A DNA stretch of 38,134 nucleotides. Origin: Promethearchaeia archaeon (lineage in GTDB: Archaea; Asgardarchaeota; Lokiarchaeia; Sigyniarchaeales; SOKP01). Positions within the stretch are counted from its first letter, which is position 1. The number at the start of each line of letters is the position of its first letter. This document shows positions 31,206-38,134 of the stretch, one piece after another. The translations under genes were made by a program, and so were the position numbers. Below the pieces are notes generated by a model. That model ran no database searches. It was not told where the DNA came from and saw nothing but the letters and a program-made list of their open reading frames with translations. The stretch spans positions 1-38,134 of the forward strand of contig JAHQWH010000085.1 in assembly GCA_029856105.1 (NCBI GenBank), given 5' to 3'.

Positions 31206-32357
31206 TTTCAACGGATAAACTCCGTATTTCTTTGTGGCTTCAATCATCCACTTAATATTTTGATAAGTCATATCAGGATGGGAATTAGAAGGAGATAACA
31301 TATAACCTCCTCCATGGCCAAGTTTTCCAATTGCGTATTTCACAGCATCTTCAACTTCTTTCTGGGTTCCTTTTACTAGAACATGAGTTGTGTCAATATT
31401 ACCAAGAAGGCATAATTTATCACCAACCTTCTTTTTTACTAATTCTAAATCTACATAGGGTGGTTCCAGACAATGCAAACCATCAAAACCGGCTTCAAGA
31501 ACGAAATCAAGCAGTGAAGTGATATCACCGTCCGAATGGAATATGAATTTCCCTCCCCACTCGTGTACTGCTTCTGTTACTCGTTTCATATGAGGTAAAA
31601 CGTATTTATCGATGTATTTTGGATTAATTAGTGGACCACTTTTGAATGCAATATCTCCTCCTTCGATGAATATCTTCGCCCCGCAGTCAGCATAAACTTT
31701 AAAAACTCCTAATACAAATTCTGTAGTTTGATCAAACCTCTCTTGAATTAACTTCGGATTTTTACTTAAAGCTCTTGCAAATGGGCCCATTCCCATTCCT
31801 TGCCATACGGGAGGAAACACACTAGCGAAATCATCTTGAGCCATCATGCAAAAATCAGGGTTCACGAACTTTCTTTTATGTCTTTGAATTGTTTTGAAAA
31901 ACTTTTTGGCTCGCCTAAAGTGCTCTTTTAAGTCTGGTTTAGGAAAATTTTCCCAATCTTCTTGATTTTTAATCTGACCTCCAATATAATCAGGAAAGAT
32001 ATTTCCGTCGATATTAATGATTTTATATTTTCGACCAAATATATCCGTCATTTCTTCTTTGTTTTTAAACTCAAATGGAATATATCCAGCTCCGCATGTA
32101 TCGTAACCAATAGCAGCCGCAGTTTCTATTGCTCGTGAAAACACATTTGTTTCGATTTCCGTCATAATGTTATTAACCCTGTCAACCCAGTCGTCAGGGT
32201 ATTGTTGTTCAAGTTCATCGAAAACATCAAATGCGCTTCTAGGTGGTTTTCCCAGTTCTTCATCACATATATTTGCGTCAACAGCTAAAGCATGGATAGG
32301 GACGCGATCTACGGGTTCGTGATTTAACGCTGCCCATACTCTTTCTTTACTATTCAT
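31200..32357 (-). CDS. Uroporphyrinogen decarboxylase-like / corrinoid methyltransferase-type protein
   Basis: A 385-residue TIM-barrel protein. It starts with the family signature MNSKERVWAALNHEPVDRVP. His274 in FIFHSDGDI and the His295-Cys296 pair in GLHCLEP are placed like the zinc ligands of MtaA/MtbA-type methyltransferases. LLGNIDTTHVLVKG and GGGYMLSPSNSHPDM follow as usual. Zn-thiol methyl transfer is more likely than true uroporphyrinogen decarboxylation, because the N-terminal arginine signature of HemE is not obvious. No corrinoid protein gene is adjacent. The methyl donor is unknown. Confidence 0.82.
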   Translation of the reverse strand: MNSKERVWAALNHEPVDRVPIHALAVDANICDEELGKPPRSAFDVFDELEQQYPDDWVDRVNNIMTEIETNVFSRAIETAAAIGYDTCGAGYIPFEFKNKEEMTDIFGRKYKIINIDGNIFPDYIGGQIKNQEDWENFPKPDLKEHFRRAKKFFKTIQRHKRKFVNPDFCMMAQDDFASVFPPVWQGMGMGPFARALSKNPKLIQERFDQTTEFVLGVFKVYADCGAKIFIEGGDIAFKSGPLINPKYIDKYVLPHMKRVTEAVHEWGGKFIFHSDGDITSLLDFVLEAGFDGLHCLEPPYVDLELVKKKVGDKLCLLGNIDTTHVLVKGTQKEVEDAVKYAIGKLGHGGGYMLSPSNSHPDMTYQNIKWMIEATKKYGVYPLKL

Positions 32358-32437
32358 TATATAGATTGTTTGAAGTTAATTTTAAAATTAAATTAAATAT
32401 GAAAAAATAAAAAAAATATAAATATTTTACTTTAAGC

Positions 32438-33847
32438 TCAGATTTTTTTCAATTCTTCTCTTATGTGTTCAAGTTTTTCTCCATGTAAACTATAAGATTT
32501 CATGGATAGAAGTCCAATTATAAGTGCAATACTCGGAAATATAACCATTATGGCTTTTAGACCTAATATTACTAAAGCTGGGTCAGAAGGTAATGGATCA
32601 AATTGTTTGTCCCAACCTATATTACCAAACATAAGTCCAATAGTTAAAATGACTAAGATTATTGAGACCCGATGAATAAATGCGTTAATTCCATAAAAAC
32701 TTGCAGATCGCTTAACTCCAAATTTAACTGCGTCTTCGTCTATAACATCAGCGTGTAATATGTCTACGTAAAACAATGCCCCTGACAATGGAAATCCTTG
32801 AAGTGCTATAAGAAGAATAAAAGCGATTTGAAACGCTTCTCCAGTTATAAATAAGAATGGAAACAGCGTACAAATCCAAATTCCTAATGTTATCATGAAA
32901 GCTTTTCGCATTCCGTATTTAAAGCCAAGCTTTTTGTGAATTGGCAATACAAGTGCAGCAATGACAAAGGCCAACATTAGAGCTATCCCAACTATAAGCG
33001 AGCCGCCTCCCGCAAAAAGATCCCCTCCTATAACGAATTCAGCGTAAATGGGGATAATCATAGGTAAAATGCTAAAACAATACCAAACTGCGGTATTTGC
33101 TATAACAAATTTTACAAATGTTTTATTTGTCAATGTAATTTTCAACGATTGAAAAAATGATGGTCTTTTTTCGAAATCTTCCGCCCTTTCTACCTTCTCT
33201 TCAATCGCCTTCAAAAGAAACGGAATTGAGATTAATAACGTAAAAACTGCTATGACGATCGCCATCGTAAAGTATTCGCTTTTAATGAGGGGAATTTGTG
33301 TGTCGTTTTCTGGAACATAATCGGAAATAAATATCATTGGAATAAGTGAGCTTAAAATTAAGGCAACTACGGTTAGACCCTTTATAAATAGATTAGCAGA
33401 AGCTCTCTGCTTCTCATTTGGGAACATCTCTGGGAAAAGTGCGTTCACATTTACATCAAACATAGTGTAGAAGAACTCAAAGATAACAATCGTTGTTAAA
33501 AAGTAAATAAACTCTAGCATTTTATCGCTTGTATAGAAAGGCATGTAGAACATTAAAACAACCATAACACATAACGGAATTATCGAAATCAGTAGAAAAA
33601 ACTTTCTTTTTCCCCACTTTCCTCTGTGTTTAGTTCGTTCCGAGAGTGCTCCGAGCATAGGATCGTTAACTGCGTTCCAAATCCCCCAAATAACGTAGGT
33701 AATTATCATTAAATCCAAAGGTATTAAGACGACTGTAAAATAGAAGGTAAAAATCAAGAATTGAAAGATTTGGTAAGTAAGCTGGTCCGGAAATGCACTA
33801 AGCCCAAATAGGAATTTCTTTTTAAATGTTAATTTCTCTTCACTCAT
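32438..33847 (-). CDS. GPH/MelB-like cation symporter (MFS)
   Basis: A 469-residue twelve-helix transporter. IWGIWNAVNDPMLGALSERTKHRGKWGKRKFF (split over residues 51-82) is the glycoside-pentoside-hexuronide family signature, with the Asn-Asp-Pro and the basic loop-2 motif. FEFFYTMFDVNVNALFPEM and FKYGMRKAFM fit the rest of the fold. Members co-transport a sugar or other organic solute with H+ or Na+. An alternative is a transporter for a lipid-like or glucuronide solute. Direct repeats lie just upstream of its start. It is 80 bp upstream of the UroD-like gene on the same strand. Confidence 0.88.
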   Translation of the reverse strand: MSEEKLTFKKKFLFGLSAFPDQLTYQIFQFLIFTFYFTVVLIPLDLMIITYVIWGIWNAVNDPMLGALSERTKHRGKWGKRKFFLLISIIPLCVMVVLMFYMPFYTSDKMLEFIYFLTTIVIFEFFYTMFDVNVNALFPEMFPNEKQRASANLFIKGLTVVALILSSLIPMIFISDYVPENDTQIPLIKSEYFTMAIVIAVFTLLISIPFLLKAIEEKVERAEDFEKRPSFFQSLKITLTNKTFVKFVIANTAVWYCFSILPMIIPIYAEFVIGGDLFAGGGSLIVGIALMLAFVIAALVLPIHKKLGFKYGMRKAFMITLGIWICTLFPFLFITGEAFQIAFILLIALQGFPLSGALFYVDILHADVIDEDAVKFGVKRSASFYGINAFIHRVSIILVILTIGLMFGNIGWDKQFDPLPSDPALVILGLKAIMVIFPSIALIIGLLSMKSYSLHGEKLEHIREELKKI

Positions 33848-33864
33848 TTTTTTTATACCCTAAA

Positions 33865-33896
33865 TTGTAATTAAATTGTAATTAAATTTGATTACA
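33865..33896. promoter_or_regulatory. Tandem TTGTAATTAAA repeats, candidate operator
   Basis: TTGTAATTAAA occurs twice head to tail (33865 and 33876, 11 bp apart). ATTACA at 33891-33896 is the inverse of the TGTAAT core. The array lies 18 bp upstream of the transporter start at 33847, a usual position for an archaeal repressor. No regulator gene is adjacent. Confidence 0.35.
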
Positions 33897-34092
33897 TTAT
33901 ATCTTATTTAAAATTATTCAATTATATCATATCTTACATCTAATTTTATTCGGAATTAATTTGGTTAAAATCTACAAACAATCGATACTAAATGCTCTTT
34001 TTATAAAAAATGAGACAAATATTTTAAAACATGGAATTCCCTTTATATTACATATATTAAAAAACTAATTTACGAAAAAGAGAAGAAAAGCT

Positions 34093-34890
34093 ATGAAAAT
34101 TATTGATATTGAAGGCGTTGGAGAAAAATACGCAAAAACACTAGGAAAAGCTACTATTGCAAACGTTGAAGACCTAATACCGTTAAAATGGGGCGAAATT
34201 AAAGAACTTGCTAATACTACTAGTATTTCCTTAAAATTACTCGAAAAATGGCAAGACCAAGCTGAATTGATGGTAATTAAAGGCGTTGGTCCAGAATATT
34301 CAGAATTATTAAATAAAATTGGTATTGATTCTTCGCGAGAACTTGCCTATCGAAATCCTCAGAATACATTAGATAAAATTATTGAGCTTGATAAGGAGCA
34401 ACCTGATGTCATTAGAAAAATACCTAAAGTTGAAGATGTTGAAGGTTGGATTAATGAGGCAAAAGATATGTATAATGTAAAGAAAACTAAGACAAGCCCT
34501 AAGGAAACTCCGATTATTGAGATCGAAGGAATCGGTAAAAAATATGGAACAAAAATGGAAACAGCAGGAGTTCTTGACGTTGAGAGCTTATTAGGATTAG
34601 ACAAAGATGGAATTAAAAAATTAGCCGAAAAGACAAAGATTTCAGAAAAATTAATAGATAAGTGGGCAGAACACGCTGATTTAATGAGAATTGGAGGCGT
34701 AGGCCCTGAATATGCAGAAGTGATTAATGAAATTGGAATTGATTCAGTTAAAGAATTTGCTCAACGTAACCCAAATAACACTCTAGAGCGTATAACCAAA
34801 CTAGATAAGGAAAAACCCGATATGTTTAGAAAACCTCCAACGTTAAAAATGGTTGAAGATTGGATAGAGGAAGCTAAAAAAATTAAATAA
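34093..34890 (+). CDS. Duplicated DUF4332/helix-hairpin-helix protein
   Basis: A 265-residue protein built from two similar units, residues 1-127 and 140-265. Each begins with IIxIEGxGxKY, has a second GVGPEY motif (about 64-69 and 200-205), and ends with RNPxNTLxxIxxLDKExPD and VExWIxEAK. The G-x-G turns are helix-hairpin-helix motifs, which bind nucleic-acid backbones or mediate protein contacts in DUF4332 proteins. A start ATG follows GAGAAGAAAAGC. It stands alone between the transporter and a lipase-like gene. The duplication is clear; DNA binding is inferred. Confidence 0.8.
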   Translation: MKIIDIEGVGEKYAKTLGKATIANVEDLIPLKWGEIKELANTTSISLKLLEKWQDQAELMVIKGVGPEYSELLNKIGIDSSRELAYRNPQNTLDKIIELDKEQPDVIRKIPKVEDVEGWINEAKDMYNVKKTKTSPKETPIIEIEGIGKKYGTKMETAGVLDVESLLGLDKDGIKKLAEKTKISEKLIDKWAEHADLMRIGGVGPEYAEVINEIGIDSVKEFAQRNPNNTLERITKLDKEKPDMFRKPPTLKMVEDWIEEAKKIK

Positions 34891-35073
34891 CTATTTCTAT
34901 AATTTATTTTTCTTTTTTGATAAATTAATAAAAATTCTCTTATTATCAACTAAGATTTTGGATTTCGCATATTTCAAATAAGACCAAAAGTATAAAAACT
35001 TAAAATTGATATTCTAATAATAAAAACTACAAACGATTTACTTGTAAAAGAATTAATCTTTAAAGTGAAATAA

Positions 35074-35904
35074 ATGGGAATTGATATAGTAAAATTAAGA
35101 GAAGATTTCAAGGGTCCTCATTATTTAGTTTCTACCTCTGATGGAAAAAAACTATTTTTAAGAGTATGGGAACCTGAAAACCCTTCTAAAATCGCTATTC
35201 TTATCTTACATGGGATAACAGCTTATAGTGGACCATATGAAACGCTTGGAGTACCGCTATCTAAGATTGGATATACAGTTTATGGATTAGACCTGCGAGG
35301 ACATGGATTATCGGATGGAATTAGAGGGGATTATCCCAGCAACGATAGACTCGTTAAAGATCTAGGGGAATCTATATTGTTTTTAAAAGAAAAGCATCCT
35401 ACATTAATACTATTAGGACACAGTTTAGGTGCATTAACAGCACTGATAGCATCTAATTTTTACTTGAGAGAAATCAGTGGCTTGATTCTATTAAGTGCGG
35501 CTAGAGAAGTTAGACCAGGCGTTTATAACAAGATGTCTATTTCTACTAAGTTAAAAATTCTTTTGAGTTCCATTATAAAACCCAGTAAACCAGTAATCTC
35601 TTATTATCGCAATGGGATGACAGGATTAAACGATCCCTTATATAATTTTAAATATACCCTTCGTTTTATGAAAATTTTAAATGCTAAAAAACTGAATATT
35701 CCAGATAAATTTGAAATTCCTATAGCTCTAGGAATAGGTGAACACGATGAAATCTTTACTATCGAATCTGGTCGTTCTTTCTTTGATGAAATCCCTAGTG
35801 AAAATAAAAGGTTTATTGTATTACCTGGTGCTAAACACGCAGAATTTCCTGAAGGTTCTTGGAAAGAGCTAATTAATTGGCTATCTTCAACATTTAAATT
35901 ATAA
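35074..35904 (+). CDS. Alpha/beta hydrolase, monoacylglycerol lipase/lysophospholipase-like
   Basis: A 276-residue serine hydrolase. LHGITAYSG gives the oxyanion-hole region, LDLRGHGLSDG (72-82) is typical of monoglyceride lipases, Ser117 lies in GHSLGAL, Asp225 in GEHDEIFT and His255 in GAKHAEF. The fold and lengths match the Hydrolase_4 (serine aminopeptidase S33/MGLL) family. It should release acyl groups from small lipids or esters in the cytosol. No signal peptide or membrane helix is seen. Confidence 0.9.
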   Translation: MGIDIVKLREDFKGPHYLVSTSDGKKLFLRVWEPENPSKIAILILHGITAYSGPYETLGVPLSKIGYTVYGLDLRGHGLSDGIRGDYPSNDRLVKDLGESILFLKEKHPTLILLGHSLGALTALIASNFYLREISGLILLSAAREVRPGVYNKMSISTKLKILLSSIIKPSKPVISYYRNGMTGLNDPLYNFKYTLRFMKILNAKKLNIPDKFEIPIALGIGEHDEIFTIESGRSFFDEIPSENKRFIVLPGAKHAEFPEGSWKELINWLSSTFKL

Positions 35905-35951
35905 ATGATATAAAAAACCTTTAAAAAAAATATGAAAAAAAAAAGGTAATT

Positions 35952-36710
35952 TTAAGGAAATTTATTAACCAATTCCTCTATTTCGTTCAAATTAAAATGA
36001 TCCATTTTTTCTATTTCAATTATAATAGAATCCAGATATGATTTTGTCTTGTCTAACCTTTCCATTCGATTTTGCAGTCTATTGTACAATTTTTTAAATT
36101 TCGATCGATATCCTCTAAAAAGGTCTATGGCATCTTCTGTGTTTTCAATATTCTCTAAATTTTTTAATAAACGATTTTTAAAGCGTTCACTTTCAAATGG
36201 ATTACCATATTTTTCTGGAGGTGCGATATCAGTCATTCTTAAGAATTTATACGCCCATATCTCTTTAAGTTTCTCTAAGTTTTCTTTCCCTTTATCTGTA
36301 ATGGAATAAATTTTCTGAGAGCGCCCTTTAACAACGTCTTGAACTGTGGATAACGATTTATTCTCTTCTAATTCATTTAAACTTCTCATCATGCTTCCAC
36401 GAGGTAAATTATATTGCTCCTGTAATTGGTATCCAGTGATACCTTCAGTAATTTCAGATAATAACGTTAAGATCATTAAATGTTTGATCTCCTTAAATTC
36501 ATCTCTTGACATTGGCAAAGGTGGACCAAATGGATGAAAGTGAGGAGGTTTGGGATGTCTGTGTTTATTCCGTGGTGATCTGGGAATTGGAGGACCTCGA
36601 TACGAATTAACAAAATTAGGTGAGAATCTACGCATATCTCTGTTATGGAATGAGGCAAAATTGGGATAATCTTCACATCTTTCTGGATCTTTATCTCTAA
36701 ATTCTTTCAT
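35952..36710 (-). CDS. PadR-family transcription regulator
   Basis: A 252-residue regulator. After an unusual Pro/Arg/His-rich N-terminus (residues 1-65, with PRSPRNKHRHPKPPHFHPFG), residues 70-140 are a PadR winged helix: EIKHLMILTLLSEITEGITGY, LPRGSMMRSLNELEENKS, then the wing KGRSQKIYSITDKG. The C-terminal part is helical coiled coil (RLQNRMERLDKTKSYLDSII), which would form the dimer. Two near-perfect TGATCA-type palindromes lie just before its start and probably mediate autoregulation. The His/Pro-rich N-terminus could bind metal, but that is a guess. Confidence 0.85.
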   Translation of the reverse strand: MKEFRDKDPERCEDYPNFASFHNRDMRRFSPNFVNSYRGPPIPRSPRNKHRHPKPPHFHPFGPPLPMSRDEFKEIKHLMILTLLSEITEGITGYQLQEQYNLPRGSMMRSLNELEENKSLSTVQDVVKGRSQKIYSITDKGKENLEKLKEIWAYKFLRMTDIAPPEKYGNPFESERFKNRLLKNLENIENTEDAIDLFRGYRSKFKKLYNRLQNRMERLDKTKSYLDSIIIEIEKMDHFNLNEIEELVNKFP

Positions 36711-36731
36711 AATTTTTCTCCATATGATTAT

Positions 36732-36787
36732 TGATCATATGATCATATATCAATCACCCTATTTAAATGTGATCATTGATCATATCA
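36732..36787. promoter_or_regulatory. TGATCA palindromes, candidate PadR operator
   Basis: TGATCATATGATCA (36732-36745) is a perfect 14-bp palindrome. TGATCATTGATCA (36770-36782) is a second one, overlapping TGATCATATCA (36777-36787). Their centres are about 38 bp apart and the first begins 22 bp upstream of the PadR start, where a repressor would overlap the promoter. GATCAT words are clearly enriched here. Confidence 0.6.
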
Positions 36788-36828
36788 TAAAGTAGTTCAT
36801 AAAAAATTAATAAAAAAAAAAATAACGG

Positions 36829-36912
36829 TTATTCTGGTCGGGAGGGTATAAACCGAACAATTTTCCCATCTTCTTTTAAAGATATTGCTTGTTCAGGACA
36901 AAAATATGCGCA
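36829..36912 (-). pseudogene. Ferredoxin-domain remnant
   Basis: On the minus strand, YCAYFCPEQAISLKEDGKIV then RFIPSRPE and a stop at 36829 is the C-terminal end of a 4Fe-4S ferredoxin-like domain (Cys-Pro-Glu-x-Ala is diagnostic). The upstream cysteines are missing because the sequence runs straight into the fragment on the other strand at 36906. It is a truncated relic. Confidence 0.65.
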
Positions 36913-37220
36913 ATATAGCGTGCGGTGATTGCAGAGAACAAACTGATTACACGGCGAATCCGCAAAAGTGGGGTGTATGTGTGGCAAGAGAGCATACATC
37001 CGGTTTTGAAGCCTTTTTTGGTAGGGGAAAAATGCAAATAATTCGCTCTCTTTGGCAGGGAAAATTAGAATTGAGCAAAGAAATGGCAGACGTGATATTC
37101 CAGTGTCTTACATGTAATGCCTGCTCAGAAGCGTGTGCATACGATATGGATAATGTTGCTCTTTATGAAGCTCTAAGAGCGGAATTAGTAGATAATAATT
37201 TATTTTTCGGATTTATATAG
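36906..37220 (+). pseudogene. Truncated Fe-S oxidoreductase (HdrC/GlpC-like) fragment
   Basis: MRNIACGDCREQTDY and CLTCNACSEACAYDMDNV then ALYEALRAELVD correspond to the N-terminal part of archaeal Fe-S oxidoreductases related to HdrC/HdrD, with one cysteine group CxxCxxxC complete. Such proteins continue for several hundred residues with CCG domains; here the frame ends at once after ELVDNNLFFGFI. The 5-prime end abuts a ferredoxin remnant on the opposite strand. It is most likely a rearrangement relic, though a short functional ferredoxin-like protein cannot be excluded. Confidence 0.6.
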
Positions 37221-37232
37221 TATCTTATCAGT

Positions 37233-37631
37233 TTATAGTATTTCTTCTTGTTTTAGGTAAGATAGTAAGAAAAGAACAACTAAACTAACACCAACAATAT
37301 AAAATGTAATAGAACCTAAACCAAAAACGGGGATATTTAGTGACACAGCAACGAGCATTAAGATTAACCAAACAATTTCAGCTATCACAATAATTTTTAC
37401 TTCCTTCCATTCTTTTGCCATAAATCCAAATAATGAACTTATAGTAAATCCTGCCCCCGCAGCACCCACTACCATACTAAATGCTCCACCCTCAACAGAG
37501 TATGAAATCCCAAATAGAGGAGCACTAATTTCTGGAATCCAATAAAAAATCGTGAAAATCAGACCAAGTATAAAATGGATAAGGAAGGTGTATTTTGTGA
37601 ATTTTAAAATTTCATCAACCAATAATTTCAC
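37233..37631 (-). CDS. Small four-helix membrane protein
   Basis: A 132-residue integral membrane protein with four hydrophobic helices (about 12-32, 44-70, 77-98, 102-124). GGAFSMVVGAAGAGFTISSLFG is a small-residue-rich helix pair. The start follows AAAAAAGGTG. No family is recognised. It converges on the Fe-S fragment with a 12-bp gap and is divergent from the gene at 37748. Confidence 0.6.
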   Translation of the reverse strand: MKLLVDEILKFTKYTFLIHFILGLIFTIFYWIPEISAPLFGISYSVEGGAFSMVVGAAGAGFTISSLFGFMAKEWKEVKIIVIAEIVWLILMLVAVSLNIPVFGLGSITFYIVGVSLVVLFLLSYLKQEEIL

Positions 37632-37747
37632 CTTTTTTTGATATTTTTGTAAAATTCCAAATAAGGTTTAAGTTCATTATTTATTAAATTTTATTATTTA
37701 TTAGATTAATTAGATATTATAAATTAAAAAAAAGGAGTTTATGATAT

Positions 37748-38134
37748 ATGGCAGATTTAAATTTAGAAGTTATGTATTTTGAGAAGGGGGGCCTGCAGAA
37801 TACTGATAAAGCTTTAGAAATTGCGAAAAAATACGCTGATCAATTTGGTATAAAGGATGTCGTTATCGCCAGTACCACAGGAACTACCGCTGAAAAAGCT
37901 GCCGAAATCTTTAACCCAAAGGAATATAACGTAATGGTTGTGACCCACGCTTATTATTTTGTGAACAGTACAACAAGACAAGAATTTTTAGAGGAAAAAT
38001 TGAATAGTCTTAAGGAACTTGGCTTAAAATTTCATATTGGGACGCATTCAATGAGTGGCATTGAAAGAGGATTAAGATTGAAAAAAGAGGCTTGGCAATT
38101 TGTGGATTTATTTGCAAAGATGTTAGGATACCAC
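37748..38134 (+). CDS. Pyruvate kinase C-terminal-domain-like protein (cut by window edge)
   Basis: The open frame runs from ATG 37748 to the right edge with no stop, 129 codons. The product starts MADLNLEVMYFEKGGLQNTD and contains VVIASTTGTTAEKAAEIF, the phosphate-binding-like pattern of the pyruvate kinase alpha/beta (C-terminal) domain. Stand-alone forms of this domain occur in archaea and some bacteria; their role is not established. A GGAG site lies about 12 bases upstream. The C-terminus lies outside the window. Confidence 0.75.
   Translation, partial: MADLNLEVMYFEKGGLQNTDKALEIAKKYADQFGIKDVVIASTTGTTAEKAAEIFNPKEYNVMVVTHAYYFVNSTTRQEFLEEKLNSLKELGLKFHIGTHSMSGIERGLRLKKEAWQFVDLFAKMLGYH

Overview
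The window comes from a strongly AT-rich archaeal chromosome, most likely an Asgard archaeon of the Lokiarchaeia type. The evidence is the gene mix: three Ras-like GTPase genes (two with a longin-like N-terminal region), a complete ubiquitin-like conjugation cluster, membrane proteins with zinc-finger tails, an archaeal AbrB-PhoU regulator, DUF4332 and DUF998 proteins, and fatty-acid/ETF-linked enzymes. No lineage marker such as rRNA is present, so the assignment is inference.

Region 1 (1-4953): the start of a truncated minus-strand gene, a GC-richer block rich in hairpins that looks like a structured RNA (about 331-600), a longin-GTPase fusion, a nitroreductase, an AbrB-PhoU regulator with four phased TTTAAAC repeats upstream, a small charged protein, and a seven-helix membrane protein ending in a C4HC3 zinc finger.

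Region 2 (4970-11090): the ubiquitin-like system. A ubiquitin-like protein ending in Gly-Gly-Tyr (plus strand) converges on a tight minus-strand operon that reads, in order of transcription: an 882-residue longin-GTPase-helical repeat-nitrilase fusion, a JAMM deubiquitinase of Rpn11/CSN5 type, an E1-like adenylating enzyme and an E2 with HPN and active-site Cys. The neighbouring membrane zinc-finger protein is a candidate E3. A 46-residue gene and a Rab-like GTPase lie upstream of the operon. This is the most notable system here: modifier, E1, E2, candidate E3, protease and a GTPase/amidase fusion within about 6 kb.

Region 3 (11240-14511): a DUF998 membrane protein, then a gene-poor stretch with a nitroreductase remnant, several inverted repeats and two related elements (12415 and 14261-14379) that bracket a winged-helix regulator and a membrane protein. 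The 14261-14379 element folds on paper as a 119-nt multibranched RNA or short inverted-repeat element.

Region 4 (14512-36710): ordinary metabolic and surface genes. They include a secreted seven-repeat propeller, a TIM-barrel-like protein with a problematic start, a CocE-type hydrolase, a threonine dehydratase, an enolase-superfamily enzyme, a membrane EEP-phosphatase fusion, a 3-hydroxyacyl-CoA dehydrogenase, a FixC/FixX-like pair with an acyl-CoA dehydrogenase remnant upstream, an AEC permease, a BKACE enzyme, a UroD-like protein, a GPH/MelB-like transporter, a duplicated DUF4332 protein, a monoglyceride-lipase-like hydrolase and a PadR regulator with palindromic sites.

Region 5 (36829-38134): abutting fragments of a ferredoxin and an Fe-S oxidoreductase, a small membrane protein, and a pyruvate-kinase-C-domain-like gene cut by the window edge. 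Gene decay is a theme: six remnants (4972, 12143, 21561, 28462, 36829, 36906) are visible, three of them related to intact genes in the same window.
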